Of a stretch of DNA of 64,000 bases, positions 18,087 through 27,278 are shown in pieces (position 1 is the stretch's first letter; each line of letters starts with the position of its first letter). Made by a program: the position numbers and the translations under genes. The notes under the pieces were generated by a model that saw only the letters and a list, made by a program, of their open reading frames with translations, had not been told where the DNA came from and searched no databases. The DNA is taken from assembly GCF_023243075.1 (NCBI RefSeq), contig NZ_JALKFZ020000002.1, positions 186,001-250,000 of the forward strand. The letters run 5' to 3'. The DNA comes from Frankia sp. AiPa1 (GTDB lineage: Bacteria; Actinomycetota; Actinomycetes; Frankiales; Frankiaceae).

Positions 18087-18107
18087 TCTTCTACTCTCAG
18101 TAGAAGA
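18087..18107. promoter_or_regulatory. perfect inverted repeat upstream of hemE
   Basis: TCTTCTAC-TCTCA-GTAGAAGA: two 8-bp arms around a 5-bp spacer in the divergent hemE/DUF3817 region, AT-rich against the local background. It is a plausible operator; the regulator is unknown. Confidence 0.5.
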
Positions 18108-18278
18108 ACCTGCTGGTCCCAGCCGGTTCCCGCGGCATCCGGCCACCTCACCCGACCCGATCCAGCCCATTGACCCGCCGGCGACCGAGTGTGACGCAAT
18201 CGGCTGTCCTCCCAGGCAGACCCGCCCACACGGACCACACGACCACACGACCACATGACCACGACGGAGAGGTCACCG

Positions 18279-18668
18279 ATGACCGACCAGGCACCACACC
18301 GGGGCTCCCCAACCCTGAGCGCGGCACGCGCGGTCTCCCTCGCCGAGGCGACGTCCTTTCTGCTGCTCCTCGTCGCGACCGCGATCAAGTACGCCGCGGA
18401 TCATCCCGGCGGCGTCCGCGTTCTCGGACCGGTCCACGGCGTGCTCTTCCTGACCTACTGCGCGCTGGTCGGCTACCTCGCGTTCTCCGGGCGCTGGCCG
18501 CGACGGCGCACCATCCTCGCCCTGGTCGCCTCGTTCCTGCCGTTCGCGCCGTTCTTCGTCGAACGGCACTGGCTTCGCCCGGGCGCGCCGGGCACCCCCG
18601 GCGGTCCCTCGTTCGCCGCGCGGCCCCCCGCCGCCACCCCGCCCGCGCCCGCGGCGCGTCAGCCCTGA
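18279..18668 (+). CDS. DUF3817 integral membrane protein
   Basis: 129 aa with three hydrophobic segments. AVSLAEATSFLLLLVATAIKY (split across the first helix), GPVHGVLFLTYCALVGYLAF and TILALVASFLPFAPFFVE match the DUF3817 pattern, with conserved Glu in the first helix, GP-HG before the second and a pre-helix RRR. The C-terminal 30 residues are a Pro/Ala tail. ATG 18279 has GGAGAGG 8 nt upstream; ATG 18255 is in frame but lies in an ACCACACG repeat tract (18234-18262). Divergent from hemE. Function of the family is not established. Confidence 0.85.
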   Translation: MTDQAPHRGSPTLSAARAVSLAEATSFLLLLVATAIKYAADHPGGVRVLGPVHGVLFLTYCALVGYLAFSGRWPRRRTILALVASFLPFAPFFVERHWLRPGAPGTPGGPSFAARPPAATPPAPAARQP

Positions 18669-19039
18669 CAAGCCGCCGTACGACGACCCACGGCCGGATG
18701 CCACTCGCCAGCCCGGCGCAGGGGACGCGGCGATCGCGGGTCCGAGCCGGCCTGGCCGTCGTACGGGGCAAAAGCCGCGAGACGCCCGAGCGGGGAGGTC
18801 CGCCCCACACCCCACCGAGAGGGGCCCACGCGACACGCCGCGGGGAATGCGTGGACATTTACGCCTCCCGTGGGACCGTCTGTCCGGTCGGAAAGAGGGC
18901 AGAGGGTGCGCGCTGACCCGCGTCCCCTCTCTGGCCAGCCATGGTTCGGCCGGCTGTCGCGGTGGCGTGTGGTTCGTGGTGCGCCGGCCGCGTCCGGCGC
19001 GACCCGGTCACGGGCCGACGTGCGGGGAGTGATGCGCGA
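18669..19039. other. 371-bp gap, no supported gene
   Basis: Only shadow-type ORFs are seen. A 9-bp inverted pair, CCGTACGAC (18676) and GTCGTACGG (18758), flanks 73 bp. I see no promoter or RNA that I can support. Confidence 0.5.
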
Positions 19040-19375
19040 GTGGAACTGGTCCGGGTGAGCCTCGACGACCTGATGGTGTTCGACTGCGCCGTCTGCGGGG
19101 GCGAGCGGGCGTTCGAGCAGCCCTCCTGCGCCGACGGACATGGGCCGGACTGCCCGGAGTGGGCCTGCACCGGGTGCGGCCACGCCGTGCTCGTGGGGCC
19201 GGCACCGGCCGTCCGCGGCGCGGGACGGGGCAGCGGGAACGTTCTTTCCCGGGAAAGCGCCCACTCCCCGGAGTTCACGGCACGAGCGGGCTCCGTTCGG
19301 GCGGGCTCCCTACGGGAGAGCTCCACCCGGGGCATCCACGGGCAGGAGCGGTCCGCCCCGCGGATTCCGGCGTGA
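19040..19375 (+). CDS. small zinc-ribbon protein
   Basis: 111 aa. The first half has two Cys-x2-Cys knuckles, CAVCGGER and CTGCGHAV, separated by an acidic HGPDCPEWA segment, so one zinc ribbon is expected. The second half is Ser/Arg/Ala-rich and unstructured. It holds the 14-bp perfect palindrome CTTTCCCGGGAAAG at 19244-19257. GTG 19040 has GGGGAG 10 nt upstream; GTG 19055 (VSLDDLMVFDC) is an alternative. The function is unknown; the position before DUF3000 and ribonuclease D is the only context. Confidence 0.6.
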   Translation: MELVRVSLDDLMVFDCAVCGGERAFEQPSCADGHGPDCPEWACTGCGHAVLVGPAPAVRGAGRGSGNVLSRESAHSPEFTARAGSVRAGSLRESSTRGIHGQERSAPRIPA

Positions 19376-19508
19376 GCCTGCACAGCCCGGTTCCGCACAG
19401 TCCGGTTCCACACAGCCCCACCCCGCCGCGGCGGGGCACACAACCACACGCAACGGGGTCGAACCAGAACGCTCCGACGTCCACCCGGCGCGATCAAGGT
19501 CTACACCC

Positions 19509-19514
19509 TACCGT
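19509..19514 (+). promoter_or_regulatory. candidate -10 box, leaderless start
   Basis: TACCGT, 7 nt before ATG 19522; no Shine-Dalgarno sequence. Confidence 0.4.
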
Positions 19515-19521
19515 TGCCGGC

Positions 19522-20145
19522 ATGGGGGCCGCGGAGTCGTTCGAGCCGAGCCCACAGATCTTTCATGCGGTCATCGACGCCATGCGCACGGGCGTCGGCC
19601 GGCTGCGTCCCGAGATCACGGTACACGAGGTCGCCGCGCCGACCCGGCTGGCACCGTTCGCGTTCGCCCTCGCCGGTGACCTCGCGGGCGACAGGGCTGA
19701 CGCCGCGGCCGGCCGTCTCGTCCTGCTCATGGATCCGGACGGGCAGCCCGCCTGGCAGGGCAGCGCCCGCCTTGTCTGCTACGCCCGGGCCAGCATCGAC
19801 CCGGAGCTTGCCGCCGACCCGCTGCTGGCCGAGGTGACCTGGTCGTGGCTAAGTGAGGCTCTGGAGACGCACGGGGCCCGTTCCCACGCGGTCGGCGGCA
19901 CCGTGACCACGACGTCCTCGCGGCGCTTCGGCGTGCTGCGGGCCGAGGGCGACTCCTTCGACGTGGAACTGCGCTGTTCCTGGTCACCCGACTGGGCACT
20001 CGCCGGCACCGACGGGCCAGCGCCGACGTGGAGTTCCGCCGACGTGACGGCGCACCTTCTCGCGTTCGGCGATCTGCTCGCCGCGATGGCCGGCCTGCCG
20101 CCGGCGCTGTCCGGCGTCGTCCCTCTGCCGCAACGCCGAGCCTGA
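19522..20145 (+). CDS. DUF3000 family protein
   Basis: 207 aa, soluble, Ala/Leu-rich, with the family segments FHAVIDAMRTG, APFAFALAGDL, DPLLAEVTWSWLSEALE and FGVLRAEGDSFDVELRCSWSP. I recognise this as the DUF3000 protein that commonly precedes the HRDC ribonuclease D gene in actinobacteria, and it does so here. Function unknown. ATG 19522 is chosen over the longer open frame (from 19159) because the upstream part is low-complexity, and because TACCGT lies 7 nt before the ATG. Confidence 0.85.
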   Translation: MGAAESFEPSPQIFHAVIDAMRTGVGRLRPEITVHEVAAPTRLAPFAFALAGDLAGDRADAAAGRLVLLMDPDGQPAWQGSARLVCYARASIDPELAADPLLAEVTWSWLSEALETHGARSHAVGGTVTTTSSRRFGVLRAEGDSFDVELRCSWSPDWALAGTDGPAPTWSSADVTAHLLAFGDLLAAMAGLPPALSGVVPLPQRRA

Positions 20146-20329
20146 ATTCCCGTCTACCAGGCTAAGGCGGGCTAGGGCCAGACCAGGGCCAGGCCAGGGC
20201 GTTGTCTGGCGACGATCGATCTTGCCCACCGTCAACAGATCTGACCACCGTACCAGTCACGCCCGCTGCCATGCGTATAATCAGCGCGATTCGCTGAACA
20301 GCACGGCTGCCTCCGCGAGGATTCAGACG

Positions 20330-20335
20330 TACGAT
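20330..20335 (+). promoter_or_regulatory. candidate -10 box, leaderless start
   Basis: TACGAT, 8 nt before GTG 20344. Confidence 0.4.
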
Positions 20336-20343
20336 CGCCGATC

Positions 20344-22053
20344 GTGACGTCGACGGTTCCAGATCCAACTGAGCAGGTCAGCGGGGGTGAAAGCACAAAG
20401 GTGGCGGGAGAGCCCAACAGCAGCGTCGGCGAGCCGATCCCCCTGCTCGTGCCCGCCGACGGCGTCCCTCCCGTGCTTACCGACCCGGCGGAGCTCGCCG
20501 CGGCGGCCGAGCGGCTCGCCGCCGGCAGCGGCCCGGTCGCCTTCGATGCCGAGCGGGCGTCCGGCTACCGGTACAGCCAGCGCGCTTACCTGGTCCAGAT
20601 CCGCCGCCGCGGCGCGGGCTCACTGCTGCTCGACCCGATCGCCCTCGGGGAGCTCTCCGTGATCCAGCGGGCGGTGGGTGAGGTCGAGTGGGTGCTGCAC
20701 GCCGCCAGCCAGGATCTTCCGTGCCTGGCCGAGCTGGGGCTACGCCCGGACACGCTGTTCGACACCGAGCTCGCCGGCCGACTGCTGGGCTACGAGCGCG
20801 TCGGGCTCGGCATGATGGTCGAGCGGGTGCTCGGCTACGGGCTGGAGAAGGGGCACTCGGCGGCCGACTGGTCGACCCGCCCGCTGCCGGAGCCGTGGCT
20901 GCGCTATGCCGCGCTCGACGTCGAGCTGCTCGTCGAGCTCCGCGACGCGCTGGAGGCCGAGCTCATCGAGCAGGGCAAGATCGAGTTTGCTCGGCAGGAG
21001 TTCGCCGCGATCGCGGCGGCACCGCCGCGCGAGCCACGGGCCGAGCCGTGGCGGCGGACCAGCGGCATCCACCGGGCCCGCACCCGCCGTCAGCTGGCCG
21101 CGGTGCGGGCGATGTGGACCGCCCGGGACAGGCTGGCCCGCACCCGGGACGTGGCTCCCGGCCGGGTGCTACCCGACAGCGCGATCATGGACGCGGTGCT
21201 CAGCGCGCCCGCGGACGCGGCGGCACTGATCCGGTTGCCGATCTTCTCCGGTCCGCGCATCCGCCGCACCGCGAGCACCTGGATGGACGCGCTGCGCAGC
21301 GCCGCCGCGCTGTCCGACGACGCGCTGCCGGTGGCGGCCGGTCCCAGCGGGGATGGGCTGCCACCGGCCAACCGCTGGGCCGAGCGCGACCCGGTGGCCG
21401 CGGCACGCCTTGGCCGGGTCCGCGCCGGACTGGCCACGGTCGCGACCACCATCACCATGCCGGTGGAGAACCTGCTCGAACCAGCGCTGTCCCGGCGGCT
21501 CGCCTGGTCACCGCCGCGCCCGCTGACCGCCCCGGCGGTGCACGAGGCGCTGCGCGCGGGCGGCGCCCGGCCATGGCAGCGGGAGCTCACCACCGAGGTG
21601 CTGGCGACCGCCCTGGCCGACCCGCCGGTCGACCTGTCCGCGCAGCCACCATCCACCGGAAAAGCGCCCCAGACCAGCCAGAAGACCCCCGGTGCGCGCA
21701 TTGCCGCGCAGGCAGCCCCGAACGACGCAGCGGCCGCGGTCATCGACGGATCGGCCGCCGCCGACAGATCAGGGGCCGCCGATGGAGCCACGGTCGTCCA
21801 CGGAGCAGCGGTCGTCGACGACTCCGCCGGCGCGGCCGAGGACGCCGGGGCGGACCGCCCGGTGGAGCGCCACGGAGCCCGTCCATCGGCCCGCGCTGGC
21901 ACGGGTGGCGGCGCGGCTGGTGAGCGGTCCCGCTCCCGAGGCGGTCGTGGTGGGCGGGCCGGGCGTGGGGCCGCCCGGGGTACCCCGCCGGCCCGCGAGA
22001 GCGGGCCGTCCCCAGGGGCGAGCGGTGGGTCCGGCAGCTCGTCCGGCGCATAG
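20344..22053 (+). CDS. rnd: ribonuclease D-type 3'-5' exonuclease with HRDC domain
   Basis: 569 aa DEDDy exoribonuclease acting on tRNA or rRNA 3' ends. Exo I is AFDAE (Asp68, Glu70), Exo II HAASQDLPCLAEL (Asp124), and Exo III YAALDVELL (Tyr188, Asp192), so all catalytic residues are present. An HRDC nucleic-acid-binding domain follows at about 235-315. The last 130 residues are an Ala/Gly/Asp- then Arg/Gly-rich disordered tail, longer than in E. coli RNase D. Start GTG 20344 lies 8 nt after TACGAT. It sits between DUF3000 and the fadAB pair, a conserved actinobacterial arrangement as far as I recall. Confidence 0.9.
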   Translation: MTSTVPDPTEQVSGGESTKVAGEPNSSVGEPIPLLVPADGVPPVLTDPAELAAAAERLAAGSGPVAFDAERASGYRYSQRAYLVQIRRRGAGSLLLDPIALGELSVIQRAVGEVEWVLHAASQDLPCLAELGLRPDTLFDTELAGRLLGYERVGLGMMVERVLGYGLEKGHSAADWSTRPLPEPWLRYAALDVELLVELRDALEAELIEQGKIEFARQEFAAIAAAPPREPRAEPWRRTSGIHRARTRRQLAAVRAMWTARDRLARTRDVAPGRVLPDSAIMDAVLSAPADAAALIRLPIFSGPRIRRTASTWMDALRSAAALSDDALPVAAGPSGDGLPPANRWAERDPVAAARLGRVRAGLATVATTITMPVENLLEPALSRRLAWSPPRPLTAPAVHEALRAGGARPWQRELTTEVLATALADPPVDLSAQPPSTGKAPQTSQKTPGARIAAQAAPNDAAAAVIDGSAAADRSGAADGATVVHGAAVVDDSAGAAEDAGADRPVERHGARPSARAGTGGGAAGERSRSRGGRGGRAGRGAARGTPPARESGPSPGASGGSGSSSGA

Positions 22054-22065
22054 CGGGCAACTTCC

Positions 22066-22077
22066 TACCCGCGGGTA
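22066..22077. promoter_or_regulatory. TACCCGCGGGTA palindrome upstream of fadA
   Basis: Perfect 12-bp palindrome, 118 nt before the thiolase start and just after the rnd stop. A plausible operator for the beta-oxidation operon; it is too short to be a strong terminator. Confidence 0.4.
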
Positions 22078-22194
22078 ACCACAGGCGTAGAATGACCCGT
22101 GCCGGCGCGGCGTCCACGCCGGTGCCGGCCCGTCGCCTGGTCGGCGTCCTCGGCGAGCAGCCGGCGGTCGGGCGCCGTCGGCGGGGAGGCCAGA

Positions 22195-23427
22195 GTGTTC
22201 GGTTCAGCCCGCGGCCAGGTGCGTGACGTGGTCTTCGTCGACGGTGTTCGCACGCCGTTCGGCAAGGCCAAGGGCGTCTACGCCGAGACCAGAGCGGACG
22301 ATCTGATCGTCCGGGTGATCCGGGAGCTGCTGCGGCGCAACCCGTCACTCCCGGCCGAACGGGTCGACGAGGTGGCGATCGCCGCCACCACCCAGATCGG
22401 CGACCAGGGCCTGACCATCGGCCGGACCGCCGCGATCCTCGCCGGACTCCCCGAGTCGGTGCCGGGTTACGCGATCGACCGGATGTGTGCCGGCGCCGTC
22501 ACCGCGGTGACCACGACGGCATCCTCGATCGCCGTGGGCGCTTACGACGTGGCGATCGCCGGCGGCGTGGAGCACATGGGCCGCCACCCCATGGGCGAAG
22601 GCGCCGACATCAATCCCCGGTTCGTCTCCGAGCGTCTGGTCGACCCGTCCGCGCTGGTCATGGGCTCGACGGCGGAGAACCTGCACGATCGGTTCCCGGC
22701 GATCACCCGGGCCCGTGCCGACGCGTACGCGCTCGCCTCCCAGGAGAAGGTCGCCAAGGCCTACGCCAACGGGAAGATCCAGCCGGACCTGGTGCCCATG
22801 GCCGCGCGCCACGCCGAGACCGGGTGGGATCTCGTCACGGCCGACGAGCCGCCGCGGCCCTCGACCACGCTGGAGGGCCTCGCCGGGCTGCGTACGCCGT
22901 TCCGTCCGCACGGGCGGGTCACCGCCGGCAACGCCGCGGGCATCAACGACGGCGCGACCGGATGCGTGCTCGCCGCCGCGGAGGTCGCCGTCGAACTCGG
23001 CCTGCCGGCGAAGATGCACCTGGTCGGCTACGGCTTCACCGGCGTCGGCCCCGAGGTAATGGGCATCGGCCCGATCCCGTCCACCGAGCGGGCGCTGGCC
23101 CGTACCGGCCTCACGATCGACGACATCGGGCTGTTCGAGCTGAACGAGGCGTTCGCCGTGCAGGTGCTCGCCTTCCTCGACCATTTCGGCCTCGCCGACG
23201 ACGATCCGAGGGTCAATCCGTACGGCGGGGCGATCGCGCTCGGCCATCCGCTGGCCTCCAGCGGTGTGCGGCTGATGACCCAGCTGGCTCGGCAGTTCGC
23301 CGAGCATCCCGAGGTGCGCTACGGCCTGACCGCGATGTGTGTGGGCCTCGGGATGGGCGCGACCACGATCTGGGAGAACCCCCACCACCCGGCCGTGGCC
23401 GGGGGCGCCGGGAGCGCCACGGGCTGA
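22195..23427 (+). CDS. fadA: acetyl-CoA C-acyltransferase (thiolase)
   Basis: 410 aa thiolase of fatty-acid beta-oxidation, cleaving 3-ketoacyl-CoA with CoA. The acyl-accepting cysteine is Cys98 in IDRMCAGAVTAV. NEAFA, GHPLASSG (catalytic His) and CVGLGMG (second Cys) follow in the normal order. GTG 22195 is preceded by GGGGAGG with a 5-nt gap; the frame is open to 22099. fadB starts 87 nt after the stop, forming the usual thiolase/multifunctional-protein operon. Confidence 0.94.
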   Translation: MFGSARGQVRDVVFVDGVRTPFGKAKGVYAETRADDLIVRVIRELLRRNPSLPAERVDEVAIAATTQIGDQGLTIGRTAAILAGLPESVPGYAIDRMCAGAVTAVTTTASSIAVGAYDVAIAGGVEHMGRHPMGEGADINPRFVSERLVDPSALVMGSTAENLHDRFPAITRARADAYALASQEKVAKAYANGKIQPDLVPMAARHAETGWDLVTADEPPRPSTTLEGLAGLRTPFRPHGRVTAGNAAGINDGATGCVLAAAEVAVELGLPAKMHLVGYGFTGVGPEVMGIGPIPSTERALARTGLTIDDIGLFELNEAFAVQVLAFLDHFGLADDDPRVNPYGGAIALGHPLASSGVRLMTQLARQFAEHPEVRYGLTAMCVGLGMGATTIWENPHHPAVAGGAGSATG

Positions 23428-23514
23428 GCCCGCCGGGGCTCGGGAACAGGTCCCGGGCCGAACTCCCGCGAGGCGCGGGAGCCGCAGCAACCGCGAGCCT
23501 TCAGGAGAGGCGAC

Positions 23515-25734
23515 ATGAGCGACCGCAATGTCACTAACGGCGGGGTCACTAACGGCGGGGTGAGCCTCGAGTACCCGGACGAGGTCGTCACCGCGGCCCA
23601 TGTCCGCTATGTGACCCTGCCCGGGGTGGCCGGCCCGGTCGCCCTCGTCACCCTCGACAATGGCCACGACCACACCCGGCCGAACACGTTCGGCCCGGCG
23701 GGGCTGCGCCAGATCCTCGCCGCGGTCGACGAGATCGAGGCGCACGAGCCCCCGGTGGCCGCGATCGCGGTGACCGGCAAGCCGTTCATCTTCGCCGTGG
23801 GCGCGGACCTGGAGTTCCGCTCGTCGATCCCCGACGCCGCCCAGGTCCGGCCCGCGCTCGAGGCGCTGGGCCGGCTCGGCCACGACGCGTTCGCCCGGCT
23901 GGGCTCAGGACGCCTCGGTGACCGGCGGGTGCCGACGTTCGCGCTGGTCAACGGCGCGGTGCTGGGCGGCGGGCTGGAGCTCGCGCTGCACTGCGACTAC
24001 CGCGCGCTGTCCTCCGGCATCCCGATGCTTGCCTTCCCGGAGGTGTTTCTCGGCCTCGTCCCCGCCTGGGGCGGTACCCAGCTGCTGCCGAACCTGATCG
24101 GTCCGGCGCGGGCGATCCGGGTCATCCTCGACAACGCGCTGAGCCAGAACCGCATGCTGACCGGGCCGAAGGCGTTCGAGCTCGGCATCGGGGACGTGCT
24201 GCTGGATCCAGCCGACTTCCTGGAGGAGGGGCTGGCCTGGGTCGGCCGGGTGCTGCGCGGCGAGACCGACCCGGCGTCCTCGCGGGCACCGATCGAGCGC
24301 GGTACCGCCTGGTCGGATGCCGTCGCCGCCGGCCGGGAGCTCGCCGATGGCCGGCTCAATGGCGCGGCCCCCGCCGCCTACCGTGCGCTGGACCTGCTCG
24401 CCCTCGCCGAGACCGCCGAGCGGGCAGTCGGCTTCGAGGCGGAGATCCAGGCACTCGCCGACCTGTCCGTCTCCGACGAGCTGGTCGCCAGCCTCTACGC
24501 GTTCGACCTGGTGCAGAAGCGGGCGCGCCGCCCGGTGGGCGGGCCCGATCCGTCGCTCGCCCGGTCGGTGACGAAGGTCGGCGTGGTCGGGGCCGGTCTC
24601 ATGGCCAGCCAGCTCGCCCTCGTCTTCGCGCACCGCCTCGAGGTTCCGGTCGTGCTCACGGACCTCGACCAGTCCCGCCTCGACGCGGGCGTCGCCGCTG
24701 TCCACAGGGAGATCGACAGCCTGCTGCTGCGCCGCCGCATCTCCCCCGACCAGGCGAACCGTTACAAGGCGAACGTCACCGGCTCATTGACCAAGGATGC
24801 CTTCGCCGACGCGGACCTCGTCATCGAGGCGGTCTTCGAGGACCTGGCCGTCAAGCAGGCGGTGTTCACCGAGATCGAGGCGGTCGTCTCTCCCGAGGCG
24901 GTGCTGCTCACCAACACCTCGGCCCTGTCGGTCACCGAGATGGCCGCGGGACTCACCCACCCGGAGCGAGTCGCCGGCCTGCACTTCTTCAATCCGGTGG
25001 CGGTGCTGCCCCTCGTCGAGGTGGTCCGTGCGGCACGCACCGACGACGCGACGGTCGCCACCACCCTGGCCGTGGCGAAGAACCTGAAGAAGAACGCCGT
25101 GCTCGTCGCGGACCAGCCCGCGTTCGTGGTGAACCGGCTGCTGACCCGGTTCCTCGGCGAGGTGCTGGCCGCCGCGGAGCTTGGCACCCCGCTCGAGGAG
25201 GTCGACCACGCCCTCGACCCGCTGGGCCTGCCGATGTCCCCGTTGACCCTGCTCACCCTGGTCGGGCCGCCGGTCGCGCTGCATGTCGCCGAGACGCTGC
25301 ACGCAGCCTTCCCCGACCGGTTCCGCCCGCCGACGAGCCTCGCCCGGATGGTCGAGGCGGGCAAGGGCTCCGTCTACACCACCGCCCCCGACGGCAGCCA
25401 GATCGTCGATCCCGAGGCCGCCACGGTGCTGCGGGCCGCCGTGGCCTCGTCCGCTGGCGCCGCCGACGCCAACGGCACCGCGGGTGCGGCGGCACCGCCG
25501 AGTGCGGACGAGGTGCGCGAGGCGGCCCTGCGGGCGCTCGCCGAGGAGATCCATCTGATGCTCGCGGAAAAGGTCGTCGCCGAGGCGCCCGACATCGATC
25601 TGTGCATGGTCCTCGGCGCCGGCTGGCCGTTCCATCTCGGTGGTATCACCCCCTATCTGGACCGCACCGGCATCAGCGAGGCCGTGACCGCCGAGCGCTT
25701 CACCCCACCGGGAGTCGCCACGCTCCCAGTCTGA
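23515..25734 (+). CDS. fadB: enoyl-CoA hydratase/3-hydroxyacyl-CoA dehydrogenase
   Basis: 739 aa multifunctional beta-oxidation protein. The N-terminal crotonase domain (about 30-310) has KPFIFAVGADLEF and NGAVLGGGLELALHCDYR (oxyanion-hole region). The NAD-binding domain starts near 355 (VGVVGAGLMASQLALVFAH), with HFFNPVAVLPLVEVV carrying the catalytic His. C-terminal dehydrogenase helices follow. ATG 23515 has CAGGAGAGG just upstream. Residues 6-15 repeat as VTNGG-VTNGG because of an exact 15-bp duplication (23530-23559). It works with the upstream thiolase. Confidence 0.93.
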   Translation: MSDRNVTNGGVTNGGVSLEYPDEVVTAAHVRYVTLPGVAGPVALVTLDNGHDHTRPNTFGPAGLRQILAAVDEIEAHEPPVAAIAVTGKPFIFAVGADLEFRSSIPDAAQVRPALEALGRLGHDAFARLGSGRLGDRRVPTFALVNGAVLGGGLELALHCDYRALSSGIPMLAFPEVFLGLVPAWGGTQLLPNLIGPARAIRVILDNALSQNRMLTGPKAFELGIGDVLLDPADFLEEGLAWVGRVLRGETDPASSRAPIERGTAWSDAVAAGRELADGRLNGAAPAAYRALDLLALAETAERAVGFEAEIQALADLSVSDELVASLYAFDLVQKRARRPVGGPDPSLARSVTKVGVVGAGLMASQLALVFAHRLEVPVVLTDLDQSRLDAGVAAVHREIDSLLLRRRISPDQANRYKANVTGSLTKDAFADADLVIEAVFEDLAVKQAVFTEIEAVVSPEAVLLTNTSALSVTEMAAGLTHPERVAGLHFFNPVAVLPLVEVVRAARTDDATVATTLAVAKNLKKNAVLVADQPAFVVNRLLTRFLGEVLAAAELGTPLEEVDHALDPLGLPMSPLTLLTLVGPPVALHVAETLHAAFPDRFRPPTSLARMVEAGKGSVYTTAPDGSQIVDPEAATVLRAAVASSAGAADANGTAGAAAPPSADEVREAALRALAEEIHLMLAEKVVAEAPDIDLCMVLGAGWPFHLGGITPYLDRTGISEAVTAERFTPPGVATLPV
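23530..23559. repeat. 2 x 15-bp tandem repeat in fadB
   Basis: GTCACTAACGGCGGG twice, exact and in frame, near the N-terminus of FadB. Confidence 0.95.
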
Positions 25735-25831
25735 GCTGGGCTGGCCCGGTCTGACCCCGCGAGGCTGAACGTCACCTTGACCGGGCGACGACGCCGGCCA
25801 GCCCGGATCCGCCCCGCCGCGAGTCGCGGGT

Positions 25832-25837
25832 TAGGTT
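25832..25837 (+). promoter_or_regulatory. candidate -10 box, leaderless start
   Basis: TAGGTT, 6 nt before ATG 25844. Confidence 0.4.
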
Positions 25838-25843
25838 GGGGAA

Positions 25844-27247
25844 ATGCCGACCGTCCGGGCGACTCGTCCGTCGGCGGTCGTCCTCGGCGCACTCACCACC
25901 GGCGCATTGGCTCTCACTCTGTGGTGGGGGATCCGGGTCTGGCAGCATCCCCCACCCGGCCCCGCCGACTGGCGTGACCCCGCCGCCCGGCTGTGTGGGC
26001 TGATCGCGGGCTATCTGGGGGCCGCGCAGGTGTGGCTCGCGGCCCGGGTGCCGTGGTTCGAGCACACGGTGCCGATGCGCGACGCGCGGCGGATCCACAT
26101 CGGGTGCGGCCTGGCGTTCCTGGCCCTGACCGGGGCGCACGCGGCGCTGGCGGTCGCGGCCAAGGCGGCGACGGTCCGGACGCCGTTCACCACGGCGATG
26201 ATCGGCGTGACCGTGGATCTGCCGTACCTGTGGCTGGCGGTGCTCGGACTGCTGCTGGTTCTGGTGGCCGCGATCAGCTCGGTGCCGGCGGTGCGCCGAT
26301 CGATGTCGTACGGCTGGTGGCACCTGCAGCACCTGCTCGTCTACCCCGCCATCGCGGTCAGCTTCGCCCACCAGCTGTACGGCCCCGACCTGATGTCCAC
26401 CGCCGCCCGATTCCTGTGGACGCTGCTGCATCTGACGGCGCTCGGCGCCGTGCTCTGGTATCGGGTTCTCGGCCCGGCGCGGCTGACACTGCGCCACCAG
26501 TTCACCGTGGCCGCCATCGAGCCGGAGGGCCCGGGAGTCGTGTCGATCGTGGTGACCGGGCATGACCTGGACGCCGTGGGCGCGCGTCCCGGGCAGTATT
26601 TCCGGCTGCGAACCCTGGACTGGCCAATGTGGTGGCATTCGCACCCGTTCTCGCTGTCCGCCGCGCCGCGGCCCGACCGGCTGCGGTTCACCGTCAAGGC
26701 CGTCGGCGACTACAGCGACGCGATGACAGGTCTTACTCCGGGCCGCTGGTTACTGGTCTCCGGCCCCTACGGCGCCCTGACCGGGCAAGCCCGTCGGCGC
26801 CAGCGGGTGCTGCTCATCGGCGGCGGCATCGGCATCGCGCCCCTGCGGGCGCTGGTGGAGGACCTGGACGGCAAACCCGCGGAGATCACCCTGCTCTACC
26901 GGACCGAACGTCCCGACCAGGCCGTCTTTCGCGCCGAACTGGATGAACTCGCTGAGGAGCGCGGCATCGTCGTGCACTACCTGTCCGGCCCCGCACCGAT
27001 CGTCAGCCACCCCGGCCGGAACCGCCGCGACGACGCGGCCCACCTGAACGACCGGCATCCACGGGACAGCCGGATCTACCGGGACGACCCCCTCAGTCGG
27101 CAACGTCTGGTGACGCTCGTCCCCGATCTCGTCGACCACGACGCCTACGTCTGCGGACCACCCGGCATGGTGGCTGCCACCATCCGCTCGTTGCGCGCCG
27201 CGGGCCTCGACCCCCGCCACATCCACGCCGAGACCTCGGCCCTCTGA
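25844..27247 (+). CDS. ferric-reductase-like membrane flavoprotein
   Basis: 467 aa. The N-terminal half (about 10-215) has six or so hydrophobic segments with histidines placed for heme ligation (RIHIGCGLAFLALTGAHAAL; WWHLQHLLVYPAIAVSFAHQ). The C-terminal half is an FNR-type module: HPFSLSAAP near 266 (FAD), GGGIGIAPLRAL near 325 and CGPPGMVAATI near 436 (NAD(P)H). It likely passes electrons from NAD(P)H through FAD and heme across the membrane; the acceptor (ferric iron, oxygen or other) cannot be read from sequence. It borders the low-GC insert on its right. Confidence 0.88.
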   Translation: MPTVRATRPSAVVLGALTTGALALTLWWGIRVWQHPPPGPADWRDPAARLCGLIAGYLGAAQVWLAARVPWFEHTVPMRDARRIHIGCGLAFLALTGAHAALAVAAKAATVRTPFTTAMIGVTVDLPYLWLAVLGLLLVLVAAISSVPAVRRSMSYGWWHLQHLLVYPAIAVSFAHQLYGPDLMSTAARFLWTLLHLTALGAVLWYRVLGPARLTLRHQFTVAAIEPEGPGVVSIVVTGHDLDAVGARPGQYFRLRTLDWPMWWHSHPFSLSAAPRPDRLRFTVKAVGDYSDAMTGLTPGRWLLVSGPYGALTGQARRRQRVLLIGGGIGIAPLRALVEDLDGKPAEITLLYRTERPDQAVFRAELDELAEERGIVVHYLSGPAPIVSHPGRNRRDDAAHLNDRHPRDSRIYRDDPLSRQRLVTLVPDLVDHDAYVCGPPGMVAATIRSLRAAGLDPRHIHAETSAL

Positions 27248-27278
27248 GTGGCAGATCGAGACCGCAGAACGAAATCCT

